From Epichloe hybrida (Eukaryota > Ascomycota > Sordariomycetes > Hypocreales > Clavicipitaceae), in NCBI GenBank assembly GCA_019022495.1, contig JAFEKR010000009.1, forward strand, positions 806,001-870,000: 64,000 bases of DNA. The letters are read 5' to 3'. Under the pieces are notes generated by a model. The model ran no database searches. It was not told where the DNA came from and saw only the letters and a program-made list of their open reading frames with translations. Positions within the stretch are counted from its first letter, which is position 1. Each line of letters opens with the position of its first letter. Of this stretch, positions 23,467 to 34,309 are shown piece by piece. Made by a program: the position numbers and the translations under genes.

Positions 23467-26191
23467 ATGTCTGGTAAGCTCAACAAAGTCCACTTGTCTA
23501 GGTTCAAATCCCTCTCCAAGGTGGCTGCGGAGTCACGCACTTGGAAGGCAACACGCGACACGCATTGCAATTCATCCAGAACTGACATACAATACGCAGG
23601 AGAAGCAGAGCCACGACGCTCAGTCAGGGCGACCAAAGGCCAACATACCAAATCGTTTGACGAACTCGAGCCAGCTGTGGCACCGAAGCGACGACAAACA
23701 AAGAAGACGAAGAAGGCGCAAGAGAAGGACCAATCTCAAGAACCTGAAGAGGTCATTCGTTGCGTATGCGGTGCAACAGAACAGGATGAGGACTCCGGAG
23801 AAGCTTGGATATCATGCGAAACCTGTTACGCCTGGCAACATAATGTCTGTGTTGGTGTAAGCTCATTCGAAGACGAGATCCCAGAAAATTATTGGTGTGA
23901 AAAATGCAGACCAGAAGATCACAAAGAGCTATTGGAGAGCATTGCCAGAGGAGAGAAGCCATGGGAGGCACGAAGAAAGGCTCACGAAGAAGAAGAAGCC
24001 GAGAGGAAGAAGAAAAAGGGCGGGCGGAGAGCCAAGGGAAAGAGAGGGAGCGATCCCAGGGAAGAGCTTGACAAGGACGGCAGTAAAGCCAAAACCAAAG
24101 CGTCGCCAGCCCCTGACGCAAAGGAAAAAAAGGAAACTGCACCAAAGCAGGGCAAACGCAAGTCCCGAGAAGAATCCCACGATGTGGATGGCAAGGTTAG
24201 ATTCCTTTCACATTTCATCAAGCCCTTTTGAGAAGCAACGTTGACAAATTAGCTAACAATATTCCCAACAGTCAAGTAAGCTACGCCGTGTGTCTGAGCG
24301 TGACGCTGTTCCTGGATCAGCGCAATATGCCAAACCTGACGATTTGCCAACGTCGATTTCGGAACTTGTGGCAGGGCGAGCAGGTCCTGCTAAAGCCCTC
24401 AAGAAGTCCATCTCTCATGCACTGGGGACTATAGTAAAACAAGGCGACTTCAATCTGCCAGAGGGCTCTTCGGAAGACCAAATGTCAGAAGATTTTGCAC
24501 TTCAGATCGAACGTGCCGTGTATGACACACACCCCGCCAACAAGGGACAGAAGGAGTATGGTCAGCAGATAAAGTCTTTGACCTTTAACCTCAAGAATAA
24601 CTTGGAGGTGATGCAGGGCCTATTGCATGGTGTACATACGCCTCCAGCTCTGGCCGTGATGACATCTGAACAATTAGCCTCGGCCGAGATGCAGAGACAA
24701 ACAGCCGAAATGAGGGCAAAGGCTGAGAAACAGTCCATTCTATACACGCAAGACACAGGACCACGCGTGCGAAGAACACACAAGGGCGAAGAGGTTGTGG
24801 AGGACGAGAATGTCGTCAATGACGCGCCCATACCTATGGCAGGAGGACCTCGTAAAGATGACGGTGCCGCCGATGCCCGGCACCCACCGCTCGTGAAACG
24901 CGAATCAACAGGAGGAGACCAGAGCGACGTCAAAGGTAGATCGCCGTCACAATCCGAAGGGCCGCAGCAATCGCCAAGTCAGCCCAACTTTGACATCAAC
25001 AAAGTGTTTTCAACAGTCAAGACGCCAACGGCTTCACAGAATCGTCGGCCCTCGGCACCTGTACTGAACAGCAAAGGTCCCGGCATTGACCCTGATGTGG
25101 ATCGCATGTTGCAAGATGAGACCGAATCACCCCCGTATTCACCGACTGAGGAAACGCAAGACCCTGATGTAATTTGGAAGGGATCACTTGCCATGAGCTC
25201 CATTGCCGATTTCCAAGCCACTGCCAAACATGTCGGAGGGGCCAACTTTGCCTCATTTGGGCCTTGGTCCAAACTCATCCCCAAACGGATGACGGTTGCC
25301 GGACGCATTCCGCAACAGAGCGCCATCGAGTATCTTTGCAGTTTGCGATACAGCAACCTCACTGACATTGTGGTTGTTAGTATATCGCCCACCTCGGCGG
25401 ACTCTCAGCAAGATTTCAGTGCTCTTGTGGATTATTTCGTGAGCAAGAATCGATACGGAGTTGTCGGGAATAAGGTAGCTGGCAACGTCAGAGATACGTA
25501 TCTTGTGCCCGTACCGGCGGGAGATGATGGACACCCCGAGTTCATGCTCAATCTCGTGGACAATTACATCCCCAAGACAAGGACTGAGCCGATGCTGTTG
25601 GCGGTGTTTGTGTATCGCAACGAACCAGATCAGCTCAAGCAAGGCAACGACGAGAAGACACTGACGCCGACAACACAACCACCAAGCGTCACGGCTTCAC
25701 CAACACCAGGGCCCGGCGCCGTACGAAACAGTTCCATGTGCGGACCAGCATTCTCGCCTTCCACGCCACAGGGGCAGTTCACACCGCAATCCCAACCTGG
25801 AGTTCCGGGCCAGTCGACAACGCCAGTTCCCATCCCCCAGCCGCCTCACATGCAGCGGCCTCCACCACCTCCTCAAGCGGGCGTGCCACCGCCTCGCCAT
25901 GCGCCAGTGGTGCCCGCCAGCCAAATGACGGAAACACAGAAATTCCAGGCTCAGCAGACAGGACAGGTCGTTGCGCGAGAGATTCTCGGAAACCTCATCA
26001 GCGTCCCTACTGTGCAGTTCATTCTGCCGCAAGCCCATCAAATGTCGCGACGCGAGTGGGAAGTTATCCGATCCATCTACGAGAAGGATCCTCGAGCCCG
26101 TGATGACCTGCAATACCTTGGTCAGATACTAGAGAAGGAAGGTGCCGAGAAACGGGCGCAAAGTAATGCAGCAGCAGGAAAGCCAACGTAG
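23467..26191 (+). CDS. bye1: Bye1-type transcription factor: PHD finger, TFIIS-like domain, SPOC domain
   Basis: RNA polymerase II-associated chromatin reader. Exons 23467-23473, 23600-24195 and 24272-26191; 840 residues. The first exon is only 7 nt (ATG TCT G) and joins to give MSGEAEPRRSVRATKGQ. Its 126-bp intron is a multiple of three and stays open, so an unspliced reading adds 42 unrelated residues. The PHD finger is at 57-105 with C57, C59, C75, C78, H83, C86, C102 and C105 in C4HC3 order, the type that reads methylated H3K4. A Lys/Glu-rich linker follows. A TFIIS central-like helical domain is at about 227-350, a SPOC domain at about 500-640 (DVIWKGSL...), and a Pro/Gln-rich tail at the end. 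In yeast, Bye1 binds Pol II through the TFIIS-like domain and links it to active chromatin. Confidence 0.9.
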
Positions 26192-26921
26192 GAAAGAAGC
26201 ACAATGCCGCTGAGGAGAGGGACATTTCGGTAAAATGGTGACGCAAAATTGAGGTCCTTGTTTTATTCCCCAACCCATCCTATGGATGATTTTCCACACT
26301 TGTACATATATCTCTTGGTTGATATTTTGCAATCTGGCGCAATGAACAAGTTTGCAAACCCTTGGGACGGACGGGAATGGAATTTGGCAAAAGTCGCGGA
26401 GTCTGGAGTACGGCGTGAGTATGTATGTCTGTGTATGCGTATGTGTGTGTGGACGGTATTAGTCGACTTGGAAGTTGGGGGATACCATTTTGCCGTAACC
26501 TGTTTTTTCTAGCTAAGCTATAAGAAATAGTATGCAAATTGGCCAGATTCTTCCTTTTGGGTTTCCCAGCAGCGTAAGTTGATGATGAGTGTCGTGGATG
26601 AAATGGATCCATCCATCCATACGATGCGGCTCATAGGCTGGAATCATGACGCCGCGCGACCCCAACGTCAACCCCGCGCGAGGCACATTTTCAAGGGGCC
26701 CACATTGCACGATGAGCTCCTCTTTGGATTTGATGGACACAAAGCACCGCCCATCAGTGCTCACAAACATCCTCACCCAAACATTCCAAGTCCACCCATT
26801 TAGTCGAAGAAAAAAAAAGATTATACCTAATTCTAAATCACGACTTCCATTCCGACCCCCAATCATCCTATCCTGCCGCCTTGGGGGATCCTGACCGCTT
26901 CCCCATCGCGACGTCATCATC
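26192..26921. other. Intergenic between the Bye1 gene and the CMVL microprotein gene
   Basis: 730 bp. It contains the Bye1 3' end and probably the promoter of the small downstream gene. No other feature is supported. Confidence 0.45.
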
Positions 26922-27080
26922 ATGGCTCTTCACCAACCCACCTTCATCAACGGGAATGGCCCCGGCAGCGCGGCGGCCTCTGCAGCGGATAGCATAGTCA
27001 AGTCGGATGCTCAGACGTCGTGCATCCAGTGCGGAGATGCGGAATGCTGCTGTATTCCCATTCCGTGCATGGTGCTGTAG
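26922..27080 (+). CDS. Small Cys-rich protein with C-terminal CaaX-like CMVL
   Basis: An open frame of 52 residues from ATG 26922 to TAG 27078-27080, in a good start context (ATCATCATGG). The N-terminal half is Ala/Ser/Gly-rich and lacks a hydrophobic signal. The C-terminal 19 residues, CIQCGDAECCCIPIPCMVL, hold seven cysteines and end in C-M-V-L. A terminal Cys-aliphatic-aliphatic-Leu is the consensus for geranylgeranylation by GGTase I, and neighbouring cysteines are often palmitoylated, so a membrane-anchored lipidated microprotein is possible. I do not recognise a named family. Coding status is inferred from the compact ORF, start context and Cys clustering, with no homology search. Confidence 0.55.
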   Translation: MALHQPTFINGNGPGSAAASAADSIVKSDAQTSCIQCGDAECCCIPIPCMVL

Positions 27081-27604
27081 GATTGGTTTTGTGCTTCGTG
27101 TGTAGTGGTGCCACGGCTCGAGGGGCTTGAATCGTGGTATTGGGAAGGCGCTAATCGATTATTCGCCTCGGGGTTCGGGAAGAGGAGGGGGAGAAAGTGT
27201 GGGCATGGACGGGTTCTCTGGAGGCGATGCGATGGGGGGAGCATCACGATATCGGGGACAACATTCTCGAGATATTTGAAATATGATGGGTGTCAATCAG
27301 TATTTTTGATAACGTCGGCATCTGGAAGATACATTTCTCGCAAGTCACTGTTGACATCTTGTCCGGTCGGAATGCCGTTTCACTTCAACACCGTCTAGCT
27401 TGGAACAATAGAACCTAACTTGGCAACTTGTTCATTTACCACCACCACATCCGTAGGGAGAATCCCAAAATAATCCGGGGCCATCGGCGCCGTCCAAAAC
27501 TCCGTGCTAATGTCATGCCTTGTCGTATGCATACAATACAACCCCGTGCCCAAACTGGAGCAGCAAAAAAAAAAAAAAACATGAACGCCACCCCTCTCAC
27601 ATCC
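27081..27604. other. Intergenic between the microprotein gene and Med7
   Basis: 524 bp between convergent genes, with an A15 run near 27567. Nothing else was recognised. Confidence 0.45.
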
Positions 27605-28407
27605 TCATGACGAAAATTCCGCATCGGTAGCAGCCCATATCTCTCTCTCCCATCTCAGGGCCAGCTCTTCCTCAACGCTCTCCTCGTCGATCCTCCCACT
27701 GCCGAGCTTTTCCTGTTCTCCCAGTCCCAAGCTTCCCAGACCCTCCAATACCCTCCTTGCCCTATCAACCTGGGTGCGAATCGCCACCGTCTCGCTCCGT
27801 GTCTTGTCCAAGTGATTCTGCATCATGGCGATGGCTGACTCCCTCGCTTGATGGGGCCTGTACTCGTTGAGAATGTGATGAATGTTGATGAAGAGCGTGC
27901 GCAGGTCTTGAATCTTGGATTCCGCATCGGCTGGGTTTCGGGACAACGTGCCTGAGAGCTCGAGGAAGTTGAGGAGGAGCGACTTGACGAGTTTCTTGAG
28001 CTCAAATGCCCGGTCGTAGTGCTTGGCGTCTTTGGAGGCGGGGAGGTTCAGCTTGGGGAGGTTGGCGATGCCCTGGTCTTCGAGGGTGGGCAGTTTGTCG
28101 TCGAGCTGGGGGCGGCATTAGCAAAGACGGTTTCTGCAGGAGAAGCAACATGGCGGAGACTCATCACCATGTACTGGTCACCGAAAACTCGCCATCGCCC
28201 ATCGGCCGGCTCCACGGGAGGCTGTAGATTGGTCAATTCCTGTGGCAGACGTGGGATACGGACCGCGGATGCGGATGAGTCGCCGGCACCGGCGAACGAG
28301 TTGCGCAGTTCTTCTATACGTGCTACTCGGTCGGGCGTAAAGTCCTTCCAAAAAGAAGGGGGATTGGGGAACGTTGAGGCAAGCGAGTGCGCTTCTTGCT
28401 CGGCCAT
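27605..28407 (-). CDS. med7: Mediator complex subunit 7
   Basis: Subunit of the Mediator middle module, which forms a hinge with Med21 and connects regulators to RNA polymerase II. Exons on the minus strand are 28168-28407 and 27605-28105; the 62-bp intron (GTGATG...CCCAG) joins FGDQYM to LDDKLPTLEDQG. Product 246 residues, close to the yeast length of about 220. The N-terminus MAEQEAHSLASTFPNPPSFW carries the conserved FPxPPxFW(K)xFT segment. The core ends in helical repeats with KLVKSLLLNFLELSG and LFINIHHILNEYRPHQARES, both characteristic of Med7. The start at 28407 is chosen over an upstream in-frame Met at 28419 because MAEQ is the usual family beginning. Divergent to the ZNF830-like gene. 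Confidence 0.92.
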
Positions 28408-29044
28408 GGTGACTCGCACAAGAGAGGGTGGTCGAGCCGTTGGTGCTTCTGACTGCCCTTCTTCCTCTTGGGAATGTGCCGAGTGCTCGCGACGGAAGTG
28501 AGAGGCTGTCGGAGACCACCCGGCGTCACAAAATTGTCAGGGGACAAATAGTGCTTCTACTCCGCACGGGGTATTCCCCAAGTGAATATCTACTTACAAT
28601 TACTCCGTACTACGTAGGTATCTACATACATAGCTGTCGTGAACCCCATCAGAAGAAAACACCCTCTTATTACGTAATCCATCCCCACTTTCCCACTCTA
28701 TGTAATAGGACTCTATAGTTTGTCCGCGCTGACTAATCTCCCCATTGTACCTGACGGGCAACATCAGGTGGCATCAGCTGCACGTCATCTCAACCTTCAC
28801 TTTCCACTTTCCACTCCGAACAACTTCTCATTTATTACCAGCTCACTTCTCCTGGTTGTGGAAACCCCCCCCCTCTTCCTCTCCCAACGGCCGAGGGGCG
28901 CATCACGCACAGTGTTCAATGGCCACTTGGCCGTAACTCTTCCCCGGTCGTCCCATCCCAGAGCATTGAGGCTCGTACGATCCATGTCCAAGCTTCCAAT
29001 TCTCAATTCTCAATTCTCAATCCACGAGGGAAGAACAAAAATCC
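28408..29044. promoter_or_regulatory. Divergent promoter between Med7 and the ZNF830-like gene
   Basis: 637 bp. It holds one copy of the dispersed 9-mer TACTCCGTA (28601-28609) and three tandem copies of the heptamer AATTCTC/ATTCTCA just before the ZNF830-like start (about 28998-29022). Pyrimidine-rich runs at 28850-28890 are typical of fungal promoters. Confidence 0.5.
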
Positions 29045-29226
29045 ATGTCATCAGATGTGCGCTCCCTGCTGCGCCAGCAGCGAGCAGCTCGGCGCATCAA
29101 TCACCCCCATGCCGCATACTCGGACGCCGGCAAATTATTATGCTCATTGTGTCGAGAACAGCTCAAGGCCGAGTCGCTATGGGACACGCATCTACTCAGT
29201 CAGTCTCACAAGGGACACCTTCAGCA

Positions 29227-29265
<39 letters not shown>

Positions 29266-30205
29266 TGAAATCAGTAGTGTAGAATCCTCGCTTCCACTGG
29301 ACGAAATCAGCAACGGGAGAGTCGCCAAGAGGAAGCTTGATTCGGCAGATACACTAGAGGATGTGGAGATGAGGGATGCGGCGCGCAGGAAACGAAGCAA
29401 ATCTGATCTCATGACTCTCGCAGGCTTGCCACTGAACGGTGGTGATGGGAAGAGCGAGATCTTTACGCCCGATCAGATTCCCAGTGCTGGCAGCAGCAAC
29501 AGCAAGGAAAACACAAGGACACCGCCTGGTCTGACGCGCACGTTGTCTACGCCCTCGCAGGGCGTCGAGCTGCAGATCCCCTCGCGGCCTGCCACGCCTG
29601 CCTATAGAGAGGGCGCGTCGACATCCTCATCGGGAGGACATTTCGGCGCACAATCGCAGAACGGACCGTCTACGCCCGTAGCACCTCGTGCGCCAGCGAC
29701 CACCGCAACGGGAGCAGCTTCGACAACTTCAAAAGCTGATTCTGCCGCCGCCGCACCAGTCGATGAATCAGAATGGGCCGCATTCGAAGCAGACATTGCC
29801 GCCGCAACGGTCCCTTACGACCAAGGTGCCGTCATCTCCGCACCAGCAATGACCAGTGAAGAAGCGGCCGCCGCCAAGGAAGCAGAAGAGGCGGCTAGTG
29901 CGGAGCGAAAACTACAAGTAGATATTGATATTGAAGCTGAAAGGGAAGAGGCGAAGAGGGCGTTGGAAGACGAATTCGACCAGATGAAGGGGCTGGAAGA
30001 ACGAGTCGATAAATTAAAGGAAATGAGGGCAGCGTATTTGAAGAAGCGAAGCGAAAGCATAAGTCGTGATGGAGTACAGAAACCGGTTTTGGAGGTCTCA
30101 AATGGTGTGAGGGATGGGGTGGTCGACGACAACGACGACGACGACGACGACGATGATGAGGATGAGGATGAGGATGATTGGGATTCGTTTCGGTTCCGGC
30201 GGTGA
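29045..30205 (+). CDS. ZNF830/CCDC16-like zinc-finger protein with polyglutamine run
   Basis: 386 residues from a single exon. A U1-type C2H2 zinc finger is near the start (C33, C36, H49, H55 in LLCSLCREQLKAESLWDTHL...SHK). It is followed by 14 uninterrupted glutamines at about 60-73, encoded by CAG with one CAA. The centre is Ser/Thr/Pro-rich with basic patches. From about residue 280 comes a long charged coiled coil (EREEAKRALEDEFDQMKGLEERVDKLKEMR), then a run of Asp/Glu and the conserved end DWDSFRFRR. This layout matches fungal homologues of human ZNF830 (CCDC16), a nuclear protein found in late spliceosomes and linked to cell-cycle progression. The polyQ tract probably varies between strains. 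Role inferred by family. Confidence 0.8.
29222..29263 (+). repeat. CAG trinucleotide repeat (14 Gln codons)
   Basis: Fourteen consecutive Gln codons, all CAG except one CAA, within the ZNF830-like reading frame just after the zinc finger. Confidence 0.95.
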
Positions 30206-31019
30206 GAACGCTTCTACTTTTTTTTTCCCCCTTTCTTCTTTATTTATGCTCCTTGGAAAGAGGGAGTAGATAGAAGAAGTGATCTTAATCTTGGGCCTGT
30301 ATGCAATATTGGCTACAGCCCCAAGATTTGGTTGCATTGATAGGGGGTGTTCGCTCTGGTTCGGGCTGTACATTATCTGCATAGCGTGTGTAAATACGTG
30401 AGCTGGATATACCCTGTACATGAGGGTTTGGCATTCGGCGTTATTGATGGCGGTTCAAAAATACAACGATTTTACAAGTGTACTTCTCCATCCCATGCGT
30501 CAAGTTCATGACGAATGTATTTGCAGCAACATGCGGCGTTAACTCATGTCTAATTCTGGAACACGCAATGCAAAGAAAGTAAGTACACTTCTCGCACCTA
30601 CTTTGGAGCTGGAAACAAGTCTTCATCGCCATCGAGATATTATTATTGTGCATGAGCTCGCCATTCGCAGAGTATCACTATCTCGAGGGATAAAGTATTG
30701 CCATGAGATTATTACGTACACTGTGTATATATCGCGCAGAACAATCCGACCGTTGTGCAGACATGGACTCTGGAGACCTTGCCTGAGTACATCGCGGATA
30801 AACAAGAAAGAAAGTGATCGTCCGACATATATCGGTGATAGACAAAGCCGGCCGTGCGGCCACCCTCCCCAAATCACCGGGAAAATGCAAATCAAAGAGT
30901 TTCTTTCTACCCATCGATTGGACTGAGGGAGAGCCTCAATCATGTAGATGTTCGTGCCTGGCCAATCGTGCAATCACTTACTTGACTTGAGGCGGTATTC
31001 AGCGCCTTTTGAACTTTAC
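30206..31019. other. Intergenic between the ZNF830-like and F-box genes
   Basis: 814 bp between convergent genes. Several short open frames on both strands lack recognisable features and are not called. Confidence 0.5.
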
Positions 31020-32213
31020 TTAGACAAGAGGTAGCGCATCTCCGCGGCCAACCCGCTCCCAAAACTTGGTCAGCCTCCACACACGACCAATTCCCCGACT
31101 CTCATGCCATCGCCTCAGCTGTTCCTCCCGCTCCCTCACCTCGCCTTTCCACTTGCCGGCAATCCAGCGTCTCAGACCATCTTTGACCCTTTCCTTTTCA
31201 ATTGCCCTGCGCTTCGCTACCAAGCCTGGGGCAACATGGACTGAGCTCATGCCGGGAACACATTCTTTCGGCAGAACGCATCGTTCCACGAGAACTTCAG
31301 CAGGTGGACGAGAAGCAAGTCTTCTTGAGAGACGGATCGAGATTAAAGACCAAGCCAGACGCCGGGATACGACTGAAGTATGTGTAAGAAAGATAGAGCG
31401 AGCTATCAGATCAGCTACGGTGGGGCGAGCCGGGGACGAGAGCAAAGGGGGTAGGACATGGCGAGTACGTTGAAGTCGATAGTGGTGAAGAATGGGAGAA
31501 AGCGAGAGTTCTCGAAGAAGATGGTTCGCCTGTTATATTCGTAAGTACTCGTCGCTTGATTATGAACGTTGGAAAAAAAATCCATAGCAGCCTTCTTCCA
31601 CGCGAGTTGAAAATTCAGCGACCTAAACAGCCATGAACAATGAAACGCGTCAGACCCCCGATAGAAGGAGACGAAAGAAAATGAACAAGAAACACTGAAA
31701 AGCTCATGACGTGGTATATACGACGAACCGTGACAAACTTACCCTTGACGTAGCTAATAAGTCGCTCACGTCCAAAAAACCAAGAACGTGTAGCAAGATC
31801 TCATTGGGGAGACATTCTAGCGAACCCGGGCTTCCCGGAGAAGGCTCGAGCACGTCTGAATGCCCGACTCGATCGTCAGTGGGCTTCCAAGCATGGCCGT
31901 AGGAAGCTTTGTCATCCCCGTCAAAAGAGCAGAGCAGCAGATAGTCTTCTTTCGCCATCACCGGAACCGCCATCTCAAGCGACTCAGTATAAACAGTTGA
32001 GAAAGGTTGGGGATCAGGGGCCACTGGTAATGTTGACTGTTTCGGACGAGCCAGCTCATCATCCACGGAATGGGGCGGGGAGGCCACGGCTTCCTCTTTT
32101 TGGACACCCTCATGCGCTGACGAGGCTGGAGAACGCGGCAGCGAGGCTATGCCAAATTGGAAGTGGTTTTTGAGCTGGCCAATGCGAGGAATCGCGGGGC
32201 GCGCTGGATGCAT
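31020..32213 (-). CDS. F-box protein with RPEL-like and basic C-terminal region
   Basis: Putative substrate adaptor of an SCF ubiquitin ligase. Two exons on the minus strand: 31743-32213 and 31020-31529, with a 213-bp intron (GTAAGT...AACAG); product 326 residues. The F-box is at about 132-157 (LECLPNEILLHVLGFLDVSDLLATSR) and continues after the intron as ANHLLRELSLSPILHH, a typical F-box end. Later, RLASRPPAEVLVERCVLP resembles an RPEL motif (RPxxEEL..RNIL). The tail is very basic and Trp-rich (GLRRWIAGKWKGEV, RVWRLTKFW). The start at 32213 (MHPARPAIPR) is the most sensible Met; an upstream extension from a GTG is unlikely. The intron is long for this genome, so an extra small exon cannot be excluded. 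The substrate is unknown. Confidence 0.7.
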
Positions 32214-33109
32214 GATGACGAGAACAGAAATCAAAAGACGGGTTGTCCAAGCAGTAGACCCCGGCAGTACTCCGTAGATGGGTGAATATGCCACCTTATG
32301 GACCAGGGTCCATTCTAGTAGCACGCGTAACTAACAAGGCCCGGCGCGCTTTAAACGTGCAAAAATATGCCCAACAGCGGAAGAGATCCTAGGCTGCTGA
32401 TTTGAGATGAGAACAGCTTGTAGCAGCAACAGCTTCGATCCGGCGACTTCGGGGTCCGTTTGTAAGGCCGACTTACTCCGTATGCCCGACCCCTCCACAA
32501 AAGAAAAAAAAAAAAAGAAATGACCGGAGAGAGGTCGATATTATCAAGTTCCAGGAAGACTAAATCGCCGGGTTGACATGGGCGCTAAGCTTTTCTCTGT
32601 TGTCAAGCGATGTGAGCCGAAAAGAACCAAAGGTCTAACGGATAGGTCGGTCCAGACTGCCTGCCTGGAGAGCCAGACCATCGGCTTCCCCAGGATAATT
32701 GGGCGAGCCCGCAGGATGCAGGAAGCGAGCAACGCCTTTCCCGCAAGAAGGTTGACGAGGATAGCCTGGCAAAATGTGTTGGGGCGCTTGAAGGCACGAT
32801 GTTCTTTGGAGGAGAGTTGGTTAGCACAAGTCTTTGACGGGACTGCCGAGCACCCGAGGTGGTCGCGAAAGCTGGCCGGGTTTGAAACGGAAAGCGCGAC
32901 GGGCCAGTTCTTGCCCTCGTGACTTGCCTCATTCCAGCCTCTCTCTACAAGATTGGCCCGATTCAACCTGCGGGTAAGGGCAAGCATTCCTGCCACTTTC
33001 TTTCCGGTGCGGAACACGGCATGAAAAGAAGAAGACCGTAAGAAAATAGAAAAAGGAACGCAAGTGCTTCTATTTAGATCTTGTTGATGGTGGAGCATCT
33101 TTGTCTTGC
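32214..33109. other. Gene-poor stretch, part 1
   Basis: About 0.9 kb upstream of the F-box gene. It contains two copies of the dispersed 9-mer (32268-32276 and 32474-32482) and overlapping open frames on opposite strands (32544-33098 minus, 32578-32922 plus) that match nothing I know. No gene is called. Confidence 0.5.
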
Positions 33110-33440
33110 ACGTGATGTAGGAAAAAGAAGCCCCCTAGTAGGTTACTATAGAATAGAGATACTATCTAATCCGTACGGAGTAGTGGATTTGTAAAGGGCT
33201 TGGGCTTTGCCTTAGCAGTAGTTATAGTCAGACAATTGTATGTAGTGTAATTAATGTAGTTTTTAGGGGGTAGCTTGTAATTATAGTTGTTGATTAATTA
33301 ATTAATCGTAATTATGAACTATATGTAATTAATTGTATTTATAGTTATAATAATTATAACTACAACTACATAATTATATGTAATTATTACTAAAAATAGA
33401 AACCTTATATATAATTAAGAATACACCCAAATTGGCTGTG
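33110..33440. repeat. AT-rich island
   Basis: About 330 bp, very AT-rich in its second half (33230-33420), with runs such as TAATTAATTAATC. A perfect inverted repeat lies at 33342-33362 (TAGTTATAA, TAA spacer, TTATAACTA). One copy of the 9-mer TACGGAGTA is at 33174-33182. No reading frame. The pattern fits an old, RIP-eroded repeat, but no parent element was recognised. Confidence 0.55.
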
Positions 33441-34262
33441 AAATCCAACACATGTTACGGTGTAGCCCACGGGCCACAGGGGCCATCGCGGGTGTCTGCG
33501 CGCACGCGCTCGAGTTTGACCCCGATCCAATTGAGCCATAGAGGCACAAAAGAATACGCATCGAACAAGTCCCTTTGACTTGCGCAATTGACTCCTAATA
33601 TTGCTAGGCCCAGGCAAAGCCTAGACTACCACACTACACGAAAGTCATAACTGTATAGCTCTAGTAAGCAAAACTCTTGGTTTATTATACAAATAAGGGG
33701 TTGTAAGCTTTTCTTTCATGTAAAAGATAAGCTAAATTCATACGCATTATGTACACATGTATATAAACATTCCTAAGCTCGCTTAGTCCAGTCACATACG
33801 ATCCGGTCACCAGGCAGCACTTTGTCATGTCTGAAGCGCCGCCGGTTGCGATCGTCATCGCTTCGTCCGCAGTGGGGGCTCACGGACACAACAAGGTCAA
33901 AAGCATGGAGACGAGTGTCATGGCTCCGAGTCCAGAGCCCAGCTTTGGTTCTTTCTCTTTCTCAATCAACGTCAGCCTCTCGGCAAATCATGGAGGTGGG
34001 CCGTGGCGGCTGCCATGAAGTGAAGCAATCTGTTCCGTCATCCATCCCAATTTCAACCGCCGTGTCCCACTGACCGCCATCTTCTCGTGGCCTGCGAATT
34101 GTGGTCATTGTCAGTGTCAATGTCACAGGCATAAGTCCTGGACTCTACATGTTCGCACGTCCATCGCCCCAGTTTCCTCGTGTTGTCAGACGACCTATCG
34201 ACCATCAGGCATCAGCTCCTAGTTCAACAACGAGGCCACTTGGCTGTGGTTGAGCAAGATTT

Positions 34263-34309
34263 CTTTGCGCTTTGCGCTTTGCGTTTTGCGTTTTGCGTTT
34301 TGCGTTTTG
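34263..34309 (+). repeat. Tandem repeat of TTTGCGC/TTTTGCG
   Basis: Seven adjacent heptamer-like units reading TTTGCGC and then TTTTGCG, ending in TTTTGTAG. Confidence 0.85.

Noticed and set aside
23500..23530. GGTTCAAATCC, tRNA B-box-like sequence
   Set aside because: Lies inside the first Bye1 intron; no A box or cloverleaf could be formed around it.
32544..33098. Opposing open frames of 184 and 114 codons
   Set aside because: No recognisable protein on either strand; they overlap each other.
33827..34018. 63-codon frame after a TATATAAA box
   Set aside because: Only a TATA-like sequence supports it; composition looks random and no motif was recognised.
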